Positions 1 to 8,848 of a stretch of DNA of 64,000 nt are shown piece after piece; the first letter of the stretch is position 1; each line of letters starts with the position of its first letter. A program made the position numbers and the translations under genes. Under the pieces are notes generated by a model. That model searched no databases and was not told the origin of the DNA. It worked only from the letters and a program-made list of their open reading frames with translations. Origin of the DNA: Oceanibaculum nanhaiense. GTDB taxonomy: Bacteria; Pseudomonadota; Alphaproteobacteria; Oceanibaculales; Oceanibaculaceae. The stretch lies in assembly GCF_002148795.1 (NCBI RefSeq), contig NZ_MPOB01000001.1, forward strand, positions 496,001 through 560,000, in the 5' to 3' direction.

Positions 1-386
1 CGCTGCACGGCATGTGGCTGCGCCTCACCATCGACGAGGATTTCACGATCCGCGCCGCCGAGGCCTTCACCGAATACAGCCCCTACGCGGTCTGCGGCGC
101 CATTGCGCCGAATTTCCAGGCGCTGGAAGGGCTGACCATCGGGCCGGGTTTCACCCGCAAGGTGAAGGAACTGCTGGGCGGCACGCGGGGCTGTACCCAT
201 CTGGTGGAGCTGCTGGGGCCGATGGCGACGACCGCCTACCAGACGCTGGTCGGGCAGCGCCGGAAAAAGCCGCAGCCGGAAGACGCGCCGCGGCGCAAGC
301 CCTGGCATCTGGATACGTGCCACGCGCTGGCCAGCGATGGCCCGATCGTGAAGAAGGATTGGCCGGACTTTTATACCGGCCGCTGA
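1..386 (+). CDS. DUF2889 family protein, 5'-truncated by the window edge
   Basis: The reading frame is open from the first complete codon at position 3 and ends with TGA at 384-386, so about 127 C-terminal residues are visible and the start lies upstream. The conserved stretch around AIAPNFQ, then IGPGF, then GCTHLVELLGPMATTA, is what I recognise as the DUF2889 family. This family has no established biochemical function. Its 3' end overlaps the 3' end of the convergent RHH gene by 16 bases. The family call is fairly secure; the function is unknown. Confidence 0.75.
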   Translation, partial: LHGMWLRLTIDEDFTIRAAEAFTEYSPYAVCGAIAPNFQALEGLTIGPGFTRKVKELLGGTRGCTHLVELLGPMATTAYQTLVGQRRKKPQPEDAPRRKPWHLDTCHALASDGPIVKKDWPDFYTGR

Positions 387-715
387 GTCCGTTCCGCCGC
401 AATCTGCTGGCGCGTCATGCCCAGCGCCGCATCCAGCGGGTGGGGCGTCTGCACGGCGGCGGGCGGCCGAAGGCTGTCAATGGGGTCATCCAGCCCGGCG
501 GCGACCGAGCGGAAATAGGCCAGCGCGAAGACCCGCACCGCCGAGGTCAGGCTGGAGCGGTCGCGCACCTGGTTCACCAGCGTACAGAGCTGGTTGATGC
601 TGAGATTTTCCCGAAGCGAGATATCGCGCAGCGCGTCCCACATTTCGGGCTCCAGCCGCATGCTCGTCCTGTGTCCGTTCACGACGACGTTATGGCTTTT
701 CAGGCTCGTGCCCAT
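371..715 (-). CDS. Ribbon-helix-helix domain protein (RHH_4-like)
   Basis: A small protein of about 114 residues with an N-terminal ribbon-helix-helix stretch (RTSMRLEPEMWDALRDI) followed by a segment containing SINQLCTLV, typical of alphaproteobacterial RHH_4 proteins, which are presumed DNA-binding. The ATG at 715 is chosen because it lies just before the conserved SLKSHNV segment and has a GAAGGG ribosome-binding sequence close upstream. In-frame starts at 808 (ATG) and 838 (TTG) would add a basic Arg-rich leader (RRRRR) that family members usually lack. The tail after the domain is Pro/Ala rich and low in conservation. A second paralogue lies at 11449-11934. The target operator is unknown. 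Confidence 0.7.
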   Translation of the reverse strand: MGTSLKSHNVVVNGHRTSMRLEPEMWDALRDISLRENLSINQLCTLVNQVRDRSSLTSAVRVFALAYFRSVAAGLDDPIDSLRPPAAVQTPHPLDAALGMTRQQIAAERTQRPV

Positions 716-850
716 TTGCCCTTCGCGGTTGCTGCGCCGCCGCCGCCGGGGCGCCGGACGATTATCTTGGTATGTCAGTGTAGTGGAGCGCTTGATGAAT
801 GCAACCATGAAATGTCTTTCTTTTTGAAACACCCTCAATGGTTGATGTGC

Positions 851-1126
851 TCAGGGTATTTTTTCGTCAGGGGTCTGGGTGGACAGCGACAGGGCATGGA
901 TTGGCCCGGTCAGCTCTTCCGCCAGCAGCGCATGGATCATGCGCTGGCGCTCGACGCGTGATTTGCCGGCGAACTGCGCGGAGACGATCTCGACGCGGAA
1001 GTGGCTTTCCCCGCCGGGCCGGTGTCCGGCATGACCGACATGACGGTGGGATTCGTCGATGACCGTCAGGCTTTCCGGGGCGAGTCCCTGGCGCAGCTTG
1101 GCTTCTATCGTCTGGGCAACTGTCAT
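851..1126 (-). CDS. bolA: BolA family protein
   Basis: About 91 residues starting MTVAQTIEAKLRQGL, with the family signature region ESHRHVGHAG and a later HFRVEIVSAQF stretch, followed by RVERQRMIHALLAEEL. BolA proteins are small KH-like folds that work with monothiol glutaredoxins in iron-sulfur cluster or iron homeostasis and in stress-related morphology. The start at 1126 is the natural family start; an upstream in-frame extension to 1231 looks spurious. The downstream neighbour is the RHH gene. The divergent gene at 1350 encodes a DnaJ-domain protein, an arrangement often seen near cobS/cobT in alphaproteobacteria. No glutaredoxin gene is visible in the window. Confidence 0.9.
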   Translation of the reverse strand: MTVAQTIEAKLRQGLAPESLTVIDESHRHVGHAGHRPGGESHFRVEIVSAQFAGKSRVERQRMIHALLAEELTGPIHALSLSTQTPDEKIP

Positions 1127-1349
1127 GGAATCCTCACTGCCTGTGGTTGCGCCGGCATGGCGATTAACCATTACCGTGATACGAAGAGTAACGTCCGTAC
1201 ACAAATGATAAATCCGCAAACCCCGTATCAAAGCGGAAGATGCCGCCTGATGCGGTCAGCTATGCGGCCGGCTGATGCGGCTGCATGTGCGCCATGTTGT
1301 GCAGTCTCGGCGCTTGCCGGGGATGGGTCGCGCGACCATAATTCCTGTC

Positions 1350-1964
1350 ATGGCACGCACGAAGACAATTGACCCGTGGGAAGAGGAGTGGCGCCGGCGC
1401 TATGCCGAGGCGCAGGCGCATCAGCCGGCCCATCGTATGTGCGAGCATCCCGGCTGTTCGGAGCGGGGCGAATTCCGTGCGCCGCGCGCGCGCGACAAGC
1501 TGAACGAATATCGCTGGTTCTGCCTGGCCCATGTGCGCGCCTACAATGCCGCCTGGAATTATTTCGCCGGCATGAGCGAGCCCGAGGTCGAGGCGCATAT
1601 CCGCCGCGATATTATCTGGGACCGGCCAACCTGGCGGCTGGGCGACGGCCAGCGCGTGAAGGAGCCGAAGAAGGGCTGGCGCGTCTATGATGATTTTGGA
1701 ATCTATGAGGAAAATGTCGGCCCGGATGCCGAGCAGGCCGAGAAAGCGAGGCGTCAGGCGCGCCAGCCTGCCGCCTCACCGGAGGCGCAGGCCGCTGCCG
1801 AGCTGGGGCTGGAATTGCCGATCACCTGGCCGGAAGTGCGGGTGCGCTACCGCCAGCTGGCCAAGGAGAATCACCCTGACATCAATGGCGGCGACAAGGC
1901 CGCCGAGGAGCGGCTGAAATCGATCAATCATGCCTATTCGATTTTGCGAAAGTTCTTATGTTAA
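1350..1964 (+). CDS. DnaJ-domain protein with N-terminal Cys/His cluster
   Basis: A 204-residue protein whose J-domain sits at the C-terminus (about residues 150-204), with the essential HPD tripeptide at 175-177 in KENHPDINGG. The N-terminal half carries C31, C36, C58 and H61, spaced like a small zinc-binding module, followed by a WRLGDGQRV segment. The HPD motif means it should stimulate an Hsp70 ATPase; the client is unknown. I start it at ATG 1350 (MARTKT); an upstream in-frame ATG at 1275 adds residues without similarity to the family. It precedes cobS by 100 bases on the same strand, suggesting a link to the cobaltochelatase, but this is inference from position only. Confidence 0.82.
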   Translation: MARTKTIDPWEEEWRRRYAEAQAHQPAHRMCEHPGCSERGEFRAPRARDKLNEYRWFCLAHVRAYNAAWNYFAGMSEPEVEAHIRRDIIWDRPTWRLGDGQRVKEPKKGWRVYDDFGIYEENVGPDAEQAEKARRQARQPAASPEAQAAAELGLELPITWPEVRVRYRQLAKENHPDINGGDKAAEERLKSINHAYSILRKFLC

Positions 1965-2064
1965 AAAACGCGATGCGTAACCCTGCCCGATTGCGCTAGC
2001 CTGCTCCCCGATTTGGCCTGACGGCTGGCAAGGCTCCCTTAAAACAGAACGGAAGTCACCTTTC

Positions 2065-3096
2065 ATGGCTCAAGCTACTGCGTCCGCCATCCCTGCATCG
2101 ACCGTCGCGGAGACTCCGCGCGCGCACCCGCTGGACATGCCGGACATCACCGTTTCGGTGCGCCAGACCTTCGGCATCGATGTCGATATGGATGTGCCCG
2201 CCTTTTCCGTCGGCAGCGAATATGTGCCGGACCTGGACGAGACGTATCAGTTCGACCGGGCGACCACGCTCGCCATCCTGGCCGGCTTCGCGCATAACCG
2301 CCGCGTGATGATCCAGGGCTATCACGGCACCGGTAAATCGACCCATATCGAGCAGGTCGCCGCGCGCCTGAACTGGCCGTGCGTGCGCGTCAATCTGGAC
2401 AGCCACATCAGCCGTATCGACCTGATCGGCAAGGACGCCATCGTGCTGCGCGACGGCCATCAGGTGACCGAGTTCCGTGAAGGCATCCTGCCCTGGGCGC
2501 TGCAGAACCCGGTGGCGCTGGTGTTCGACGAATATGACGCCGGCCGCGCCGACGTGATGTTCGTCATCCAGCGCGTGCTGGAGGTCGAGGGCAAGCTGAC
2601 GTTGCTGGACCAGAACCGCGTGATCCGCCCGCACAAGAGCTTCCGCATGTTCTCCACCGCCAACACGGTGGGCCTCGGCGACACCACGGGCCTCTATCAC
2701 GGCACGCAGCAGATCAACCAGGGCCAGATGGACCGCTGGTCGATCGTCGCCACGCTGAACTATCTGCCGCATGATGACGAGGTGAACATCGTCGCCGCCA
2801 AGCTGCCGGCCTATAACGGCAAGGAAGGCCGCGAGACGCTGTCCGCCATGGTGCGCGTCGCCGACCTGACGCGCGCCGGCTTCATCAATGGCGACATCTC
2901 CACGGTGATGAGCCCGCGTACCGTCATCACCTGGGCGGAGAATGCCAAGATCTTCGGGGATGTCGGGATGGCGTTCCGCCTGACCTTCCTGAACAAGTGC
3001 GACGAGGTCGAGCGCAGCGTGGTGGCGGAATATTACCAGCGCAGCTTCGGCAAGGATCTGGAGGATACCGGCATCCGCGCCACCCGGAAGAACTGA
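2065..3096 (+). CDS. cobS: Aerobic cobaltochelatase subunit CobS
   Basis: A 343-residue AAA+ ATPase of the MoxR-like class. Walker A is GYHGTGKST at residues 85-93 and Walker B ALVFDEYD at 151-158. The N-terminal [20 protein letters not shown] segment is characteristic of CobS. With CobT it forms the ATPase-chaperone module that drives insertion of cobalt into hydrogenobyrinate a,c-diamide by CobN in aerobic cobalamin synthesis. cobT follows 43 bases downstream, so the pair is almost certainly one operon. The large CobN subunit is not in this window. Length matches the family (about 330). Confidence 0.96.
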   Translation: MAQATASAIPASTVAETPRAHPLDMPDITVSVRQTFGIDVDMDVPAFSVGSEYVPDLDETYQFDRATTLAILAGFAHNRRVMIQGYHGTGKSTHIEQVAARLNWPCVRVNLDSHISRIDLIGKDAIVLRDGHQVTEFREGILPWALQNPVALVFDEYDAGRADVMFVIQRVLEVEGKLTLLDQNRVIRPHKSFRMFSTANTVGLGDTTGLYHGTQQINQGQMDRWSIVATLNYLPHDDEVNIVAAKLPAYNGKEGRETLSAMVRVADLTRAGFINGDISTVMSPRTVITWAENAKIFGDVGMAFRLTFLNKCDEVERSVVAEYYQRSFGKDLEDTGIRATRKN

Positions 3097-3139
3097 GCCC
3101 CCACTAAGCCCCTTAGGGACAGGTAAAGGCAGGATCGAC

Positions 3140-4993
3140 ATGTCGAGCGGCGAAACCCCGGTCGAGGAATTCAAGCGCGCTACCGCGGCCACCTTGCGGG
3201 CCATCGGTCGTGCGCCCGAGGCCGAGGTCACCTATGGCGTCGAACAGCCCGGCATCATCGCTGGTAGGGTCCGGCTGCCGGTGCCGGCGACCGACCTCAA
3301 CCCGCATGAGCGTGCGCTGGTGCGTGGCGAGGCGGACGCGCTGGCCCTGCGCCTGCGCCATCATGACGAGTCGGTGCACCAGCGCCGTGCGCCAGGCAGC
3401 GGTGTGGCCAAGGCGATCTTCGATGCGATGGAACAGGCCCGCTGCGAAGCCATCGGCGCCAACCAGATGGCCGGAATCGCCGACAATCTGGCGCAGGCGC
3501 TGGACGAACGCTGCAAGCGCAAGGGCTTCGAACACATCACCGATCGCAACGAGGCCAACCTCGCCGATGTGATGCGGCTGATCGCGCGCGAGCAGATCAG
3601 CGGTGAAGCCCCGCCGCCGAGCGCCCGCCGGCTGGTCGATGTCTGGCGCGGCTGGGTGGAGGAACGCTGCGGTGGTGACCTCGATTCGCTGCGCGAGCAT
3701 CTGCTGGACCAGGATTCCTTCGCCAAGGCGGCGCGCCAGCTTATCCGCGACCTGGACATCGATCCGGGCGAGGAGGGCGAGGGCGACGACAGCGACATGG
3801 ATGACAGCGAGGGCGGCGACGACGGCGAAGCCGACCAGCAGGACGACAGCGACATGCAGTCGGCCTCGGACGGCGCCGATGGCGAAGACACCATGCCGCA
3901 GGAGATGCAGGCCGGCGAGGAGGGCGACGAGACCGGCGAACAGGCCGAGGGCGAGATGATGCCCGGCAGCAGCGAGGAGGATTCGGAAGAGCCCGGCTCG
4001 CCGCAGCAGCGCCGCAACCAGGCCGGTGCCGGCGATAACCGCCCCTATCAGCCCTATGTCACCGAATTCGACGAGGTGGTGCTGGCGGACGAGCTGTGCG
4101 ATCCCGAGGAGCTGACGCGCCTGCGCAAGCTGCTGGACCAGCAGCTGACCCATCTGCAGGGCGTCATCGGCAAGCTGGCGAACCGGCTGCAGCGCCGCCT
4201 GATGGCGCAGCAGAACCGCACTTGGGAGTTCGATCTGGAAGAGGGCATGCTGGATACCGGCCGGCTGTCGCGGGTGGTCACCAACCCGACCTATCCGCTG
4301 TCCTACAAGATCGAGAAGGAAACCAACTTCCGCGACACCGTCGTCACGCTGCTGATCGACAATTCCGGCTCAATGCGCGGCCGGCCGATCACCATCGCGG
4401 CGATGAGCGCCGATATCCTGGCGCGCACGCTGGAGCGCTGCGGTGTGAAGGTGGAGATTCTGGGCTTCACCACCCGCGCCTGGAAGGGCGGACTGTCCCG
4501 CGAACGCTGGATTTCCGGCGGCAAGCCGGCCAATCCGGGTCGCCTGAACGATCTGCGCCACATCGTCTATAAGGCTGCCGACGAGCCACTGCGCCGGGCG
4601 CGCAAGAATCTGGGGCTGATGCTGCGCGAGGGTATTCTCAAGGAGAATATCGACGGCGAAGCACTGCTCTGGGCGCATAACCGCCTGCTTGCCCGCACCG
4701 AGGAGCGCCGCATCCTGATGGTGATCTCCGACGGTGCGCCTGTCGATGATTCGACGCTGTCGGTCAATCCGGGCAATTATCTGGAGCGCCACCTGCGCGA
4801 GGTCATCCACTTCATCGAGACCCGCTCGCCGGTACAACTCGTCGCCATCGGCATCGGCCATGACGTGACGCGGTACTATCGCCGCGCGGTCACGCTGGTG
4901 GATGCCGAGCAGCTGGGCGGCACGATGATGGAGCAGCTGGCCTCGCTGTTCGACGAGGATCAGGGCGGCCGCAAGGGACGCCGGGCGGCCTAA
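3140..4993 (+). CDS. cobT: Aerobic cobaltochelatase subunit CobT
   Basis: 617 residues. The N-terminal part is the CobT domain (about 1-205). It is followed by a strongly acidic Asp/Glu/Gly-rich linker (about 207-285) and a C-terminal von Willebrand A domain with a MIDAS motif DNSGSM at 407-412. The arrangement resembles the BchD subunit of magnesium chelatase. It partners with CobS (immediately upstream) and CobN (not in the window) in cobalt insertion for cobalamin. The gene ends five bases before the stop codon of the convergent xerD. Length is within the usual family range (about 600-640). Confidence 0.96.
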   Translation: MSSGETPVEEFKRATAATLRAIGRAPEAEVTYGVEQPGIIAGRVRLPVPATDLNPHERALVRGEADALALRLRHHDESVHQRRAPGSGVAKAIFDAMEQARCEAIGANQMAGIADNLAQALDERCKRKGFEHITDRNEANLADVMRLIAREQISGEAPPPSARRLVDVWRGWVEERCGGDLDSLREHLLDQDSFAKAARQLIRDLDIDPGEEGEGDDSDMDDSEGGDDGEADQQDDSDMQSASDGADGEDTMPQEMQAGEEGDETGEQAEGEMMPGSSEEDSEEPGSPQQRRNQAGAGDNRPYQPYVTEFDEVVLADELCDPEELTRLRKLLDQQLTHLQGVIGKLANRLQRRLMAQQNRTWEFDLEEGMLDTGRLSRVVTNPTYPLSYKIEKETNFRDTVVTLLIDNSGSMRGRPITIAAMSADILARTLERCGVKVEILGFTTRAWKGGLSRERWISGGKPANPGRLNDLRHIVYKAADEPLRRARKNLGLMLREGILKENIDGEALLWAHNRLLARTEERRILMVISDGAPVDDSTLSVNPGNYLERHLREVIHFIETRSPVQLVAIGIGHDVTRYYRRAVTLVDAEQLGGTMMEQLASLFDEDQGGRKGRRAA

Positions 4994-4997
4994 TCAG

Positions 4998-5969
4998 CTA
5001 GCCCTTGCGGCCCGTTTTGGCTCCGGGCCGGGCCAGCGGGTGGTGCTGTTCGACCAGCCGGCGCAGCCTTTCCTCGACCACATGGGTATAGATCTGCGTG
5101 GTCGAGATGTCGGCATGGCCCAGCATCTGCTGCACGCTCCGCAGATCGGCGCCGTGGTCCAGCAAATGCGTCGCGAAGGCGTGGCGCAGCACATGCGGCG
5201 AAACCTTCTGCGGGTCGATGCCGGCCGTCACCGCCAGCTCCTTCAGCAATTGCGCGAAACGGTGCCGGGTGAGGTGCCCGCTATCGCCGCGCGAGGGGAA
5301 AAGATAGGGCGATTTCTGTTTCTCTTTCTGGCCTTCCTTCAGGAAGGCATCGCGGACCTGCCGGTAGGCCTCGACCGCGCGGATCGAGGCCTCGGTCAGC
5401 GGCACCATGCGTTCCTTCCCGCCCTTGCCGCGCACGATCAGCATGCCGGTATCGCGCGTCACTGCCGCCAGCGGCAGGCCGACCAGTTCGGATACGCGGA
5501 GGCCGCTGGCATAGAGCAGCTCCAGCAGCGCCAGCAGCCGCGCCCCGTCCGGTCCGGGCAGGCCGGCTGCGGCGTCGAGCAGTTGATCGACCTCCGCCTC
5601 GCTCAGTATTTTCGGCAGGGGCCGGCTGCGGCGCGGCGCATCGACCACGGTGCAGGGATTATCCTCACGATAATTCTCGGCATGCAGGAATTTATGGAAC
5701 TGCCGCAGGGCGGAAAGCCGCCGTGCCGCCGTGCTGGCGGCCATGCCGGCGCGCGCGAGAGCGGACATATAGTCGCGCAGATCGGTGGTCGAAGCCGCAT
5801 CGGCGCTGCGTTTCCGCCGGCTGAGGAAATCCGAGAAATCCTCCAGATCGTGCCGGTAGGCCTGCAGCGTGTTGGCGGCGATGCCGCGCTCGGCGACCAG
5901 CATTTCGAGGAAGGCCTCGACGGCGTGGCCAGCAGCGTTACCGGCAGTATGGCTGGCGGCCATCGTCAC
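4998..5969 (-). CDS. xerD: Tyrosine recombinase XerD
   Basis: 323 residues. The N-terminal SAM-like core-binding domain (about 15-105) is followed by a catalytic domain with the full set of active-site segments: Arg in ASGLRVSELVGL, Lys in RGKGGKER, HVLRHAFATHLL, and the tyrosine in ISTTQIYTHV. XerD works with XerC at dif sites to resolve chromosome dimers at the division septum under FtsK control. The given start is GTG at 5969; an ATG at 5963 gives almost the same protein. It lies ten bases downstream of the exported protein gene at 5979-7934 on the same strand. XerC is the alternative, but its location next to aroK/aroB is typical for xerD in alphaproteobacteria. Confidence 0.93.
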   Translation of the reverse strand: MTMAASHTAGNAAGHAVEAFLEMLVAERGIAANTLQAYRHDLEDFSDFLSRRKRSADAASTTDLRDYMSALARAGMAASTAARRLSALRQFHKFLHAENYREDNPCTVVDAPRRSRPLPKILSEAEVDQLLDAAAGLPGPDGARLLALLELLYASGLRVSELVGLPLAAVTRDTGMLIVRGKGGKERMVPLTEASIRAVEAYRQVRDAFLKEGQKEKQKSPYLFPSRGDSGHLTRHRFAQLLKELAVTAGIDPQKVSPHVLRHAFATHLLDHGADLRSVQQMLGHADISTTQIYTHVVEERLRRLVEQHHPLARPGAKTGRKG

Positions 5970-5978
5970 ACGCCCCGG

Positions 5979-7934
5979 CTAGAAGCCGTGGGCGATGGCG
6001 GCTTCCAGTGCCAGCTGCCGCGCAGCCTCCGGCTGGTCCGCCTGGCGCAGTGCCTGAATGATACGGCGCAGCGGCACGATATCGATCTGGCCCAGCGGAT
6101 CGCTGCCGGCGGCAATCAGCACCAGCGACAGCGTCTCGCCGATGCGCCCTTCCGCTGCGGCGTTTTCCAGCGCAAACCAGATTGTCGGCGACGGCAGGGC
6201 GGTTGCCTGGATGTAGGGACCGTCCAGCCAGCCGCGCCACAATGTAGACGGTACCGGTTCGCCGGCGGCGTCCAGCAGGGCTGCCAGCAAGGCCGCGCGC
6301 GCCGGCCCCTCGTTCGGCTGGGCGGTCATCAGCGCATTCAGTGATGCCTCCAGCGCCATATCCTCCCATACCGTGACGGTATCGTCGCCGACAAGGCGCG
6401 CCAGCGGCCACAGCTGCAGCCAGGCCGCCGCCGCCAACTCGTCGAAGCGTCCGCGGTCGCGGATCGCCAGCAGCCAGGGCCGGGCGTCCTCCGGGCGGTT
6501 GGCGGCATAGAGCGCATGCGCCGCCGGTTCGGCGAACCAGATCATTTCGCCCGTCGGCTGCATCCCGGCGATCAGCCCGGCATAGAGCCGCGCTGTCGCC
6601 ATGTAGCTGCCGCCGTCGCGGGCGATGCGCAGCGCGGTGGCGATGGCCTCAGCCTTGGCGAGCGGCAGGCTCTCCTCGCTGGCCAGCCGGAACAGATGGG
6701 CGCGGCTGACACTGTCGGAGCGTTTCTCCGCCGCCGCGATGGCGCCGGCAAGCTGCGCCGGTGTCGCCGGATAGGCCGTGTACAGGGCGGCCAGCCGGTC
6801 GGCGGAGACGATGCCCAGCGCCAGGCCGCGCTCGGCGGCGGCGATGCTGATCTCGGCGGCGGCATAATCGCCTTCGGCAAGGGCAACCAGTGCGGTCGGC
6901 GGCGCGCCGGCAACGGCGTCGGCCGGTACCGGCATGTTCGCCGCCTTCAGCAGTGCCAGATGCAGCGCGGTCGGCGCCGGCAGGCTGTCCAGCAGCACCG
7001 AATGGCCCATCACCGCATCGACAAGCCGGGTGAAGGCGCGGTCTTCCGGCACATTCATTTCACGCAGCACGGTCATGCCCAGATCGACCCGGCCGGTCTC
7101 CCGCGCCAGCGCGTCGCAGACGATCTGCGCCCGGCGCCAGAACACGCCGCCATAGGTGCTGCCGGCGTTCCGGGCGGTGGCGCAGGCCGCATCATCCTTG
7201 CCGCGCAGCAGGTCGGTTTGCAGCGAAAGCCGGCTCAGCCCCTCGCTGCCGGCGTTGCGGGGCAGGCTGGCAAGCAGGGCCGACAGATCGTCCAGTGCCC
7301 CCATCTCGCGCAGCGCCTGGGCACGAATCGTCAGCACGGTGCCCTCCGGCCCCTCTTCCGGGCCAGGCGGGGGCAGCAGGGCGGCAGACACCAGCAGCCG
7401 GCGCTGCAGCGTATAAAGCGTGTGGCTGCCCGGCAGTTCCGGCAGGGATTCCAGCAGCCGCTGCGCCACGGCGCGCGGCGTCCCGTTCCAGATATCCTGC
7501 CCGAAGCCGCGCTCGGCAATGCCCAGCGAATCGAGCGAGGGGGCCGCCAGCACATTGCTCGACACCGGCACCGGCATTGGCACACGCAGCGAGGGCGCGC
7601 TGTCGGTTTGGGCGGGAGCCGCCGGGACCGGGCGCACCGGCGCGGCCGGCGCGATCTGACCGGGTGCGGTACTGTCCGTCGCTGCACCGGGCAGCGTTCC
7701 CGGCAGGGTTTGCGGCGTTTGCGAAGGTTGCCGTTCCGCCGCCGGCGGGCGGTTTTCCTGGCCGGCCCCCTGATTGGCCCCCTGGTTGCCCCCCTGACCG
7801 GGCAGCGGGAACAGGCGCAGCGGTTGCCCGCCGCTTTGCGCCAGTGCCGCGGGCGCGCAGATCGCCGTCGCTGTGAGCAGCCCCAGCGCGAGGGCCGCTG
7901 CCGGGAGTACCGTTCTAGTTCTTGAAACGGTCAT
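5979..7934 (-). CDS. Conserved exported protein of unknown function
   Basis: 651 residues with a clear signal peptide (basic start, Ala/Leu core, APAALA cleavage region near residue 33), a Gln/Gly/Pro-rich low-complexity segment (about 36-125), then a long Ala/Leu-rich region that looks like stacked helices of a TPR/SEL-like solenoid, though I see no canonical repeat signature. It is expected in the periplasm. An AGAAGG ribosome-binding sequence precedes the ATG, and the first 20 bases overlap the end of the membrane-peptide gene at 7915-8055, which implies translational coupling. The order small peptide, exported protein, xerD is a conserved-looking unit divergent from aroK-aroB. I cannot assign a function. 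Confidence 0.75.
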   Translation of the reverse strand: MTVSRTRTVLPAAALALGLLTATAICAPAALAQSGGQPLRLFPLPGQGGNQGANQGAGQENRPPAAERQPSQTPQTLPGTLPGAATDSTAPGQIAPAAPVRPVPAAPAQTDSAPSLRVPMPVPVSSNVLAAPSLDSLGIAERGFGQDIWNGTPRAVAQRLLESLPELPGSHTLYTLQRRLLVSAALLPPPGPEEGPEGTVLTIRAQALREMGALDDLSALLASLPRNAGSEGLSRLSLQTDLLRGKDDAACATARNAGSTYGGVFWRRAQIVCDALARETGRVDLGMTVLREMNVPEDRAFTRLVDAVMGHSVLLDSLPAPTALHLALLKAANMPVPADAVAGAPPTALVALAEGDYAAAEISIAAAERGLALGIVSADRLAALYTAYPATPAQLAGAIAAAEKRSDSVSRAHLFRLASEESLPLAKAEAIATALRIARDGGSYMATARLYAGLIAGMQPTGEMIWFAEPAAHALYAANRPEDARPWLLAIRDRGRFDELAAAAWLQLWPLARLVGDDTVTVWEDMALEASLNALMTAQPNEGPARAALLAALLDAAGEPVPSTLWRGWLDGPYIQATALPSPTIWFALENAAAEGRIGETLSLVLIAAGSDPLGQIDIVPLRRIIQALRQADQPEAARQLALEAAIAHGF

Positions 7935-8055
7935 TCGGGATCACCTTCTCGACGGGCGTGGCCGGCGGCGCGACATTACCGGAAACCAGGAAAGCGCCGC
8001 CGCCAAGGACGAGAAGCAGGAGCAGGACGATGAAAACGATAAGTGCCTTGAGCAT
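7915..8055 (-). CDS. 46-residue single-span membrane peptide
   Basis: A complete small frame from ATG at 8055 to TAG at 7915-7917. It begins with MLKALIVFIVLLLLLVLGGG, one hydrophobic membrane segment (about residues 4-25), followed by a short Pro-rich hydrophilic tail containing PPATPVEKVIPNDRFKN. The gene overlaps the start of the exported protein by 20 bases in another frame, the typical mark of translational coupling. The membrane segment plus short extracytoplasmic tail suggests a small anchor or accessory subunit acting with that protein. The evidence is the clean protein-like composition, the coupling and the lack of another use for the region. The upstream ribosome-binding sequence is weak. 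Confidence 0.7.
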   Translation of the reverse strand: MLKALIVFIVLLLLLVLGGGAFLVSGNVAPPATPVEKVIPNDRFKN

Positions 8056-8266
8056 GAAAACCGATGCGCTGTGCAGATAAAGGCGAAGAGGGTGCCGGGA
8101 CAGATAATTTCGACTATATATACACGGTCAATGGCATTTTCGCGGCATATCCGTCCATGGTTGTTACTTTACCGGCGCTGGCGCGGGCTTTCAACGAGCC
8201 CTCCTTTGGCCTGCCCGACAGCCGGACAGGAGAGTCTCTTGCCATGCGCCCCGCATTGCCGATGAT

Positions 8267-8848
8267 ATGCGGATGACCATAGTACCGAAGCATATTCCCC
8301 GCACCATCGCGCTGGTCGGCCTCATGGGCGCCGGCAAGTCAGCCGTCGGACGGCGCCTGGCGGCGCAGATGGGCCTGCCCTTCATCGATGCCGACACGGC
8401 GATCGAGGCCGCGGCAGGCTGCACCATCGAGGAGATTTTCGCGCGTCACGGCGAGCCGGAATTCCGCGATGGCGAGCGGCGCGTGATCCAGCGCCTGCTG
8501 GAAAGTGAGCCGGTGCATGTGCTGGCCACCGGCGGCGGCGCTTTCGTGAACGAGCAGACCCGCGCCCGGCTGAAGCAGCAGGCTGTCACCATCTGGCTGC
8601 GCGCCGATCTCGAAACCCTGCTGGAGCGTGTCGCCAAGCGCAGCAACCGGCCGCTGCTGAAGCAGGGCGATCCCCGCATGGTGCTGGAAAAGCTGATCGC
8701 GGACCGCTATCCGATTTACGCCGAGGCGGATATCGTCGTGGATACCGCCCCCGGCCCGGTCGAGGAAACGGTGGAGCGCGTGCTGGATGCGCTGACCGGT
8801 TTTCTGGACCATGAATCTTCCCTTACCGAACGGACTGCCGCCTCGTGA
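8267..8848 (+). CDS. aroK: Shikimate kinase
   Basis: 193 residues. The P-loop GLMGAGKS is at residues 18-25, followed by FIDADTAIE (shikimate/magnesium-binding Asp), ATGGGAF (the GGG shikimate loop) and a lid/adenine segment with KRSNRPLL. It phosphorylates shikimate at the 3-hydroxyl using ATP in the common aromatic pathway. Its stop codon overlaps the GTG start of aroB by four bases, so the two are translationally coupled. ATG 8267 is used; a second ATG at 8273 is equally possible. The 211-base region between it and the divergent membrane peptide holds AT-rich sequence probably carrying the promoters. Confidence 0.96.
   Translation: MRMTIVPKHIPRTIALVGLMGAGKSAVGRRLAAQMGLPFIDADTAIEAAAGCTIEEIFARHGEPEFRDGERRVIQRLLESEPVHVLATGGGAFVNEQTRARLKQQAVTIWLRADLETLLERVAKRSNRPLLKQGDPRMVLEKLIADRYPIYAEADIVVDTAPGPVEETVERVLDALTGFLDHESSLTERTAAS

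Noticed and set aside
3761-3990. Possible low-complexity insertion or misassembly in cobT
   Set aside because: The frame is continuous and a long acidic linker is normal for CobT.
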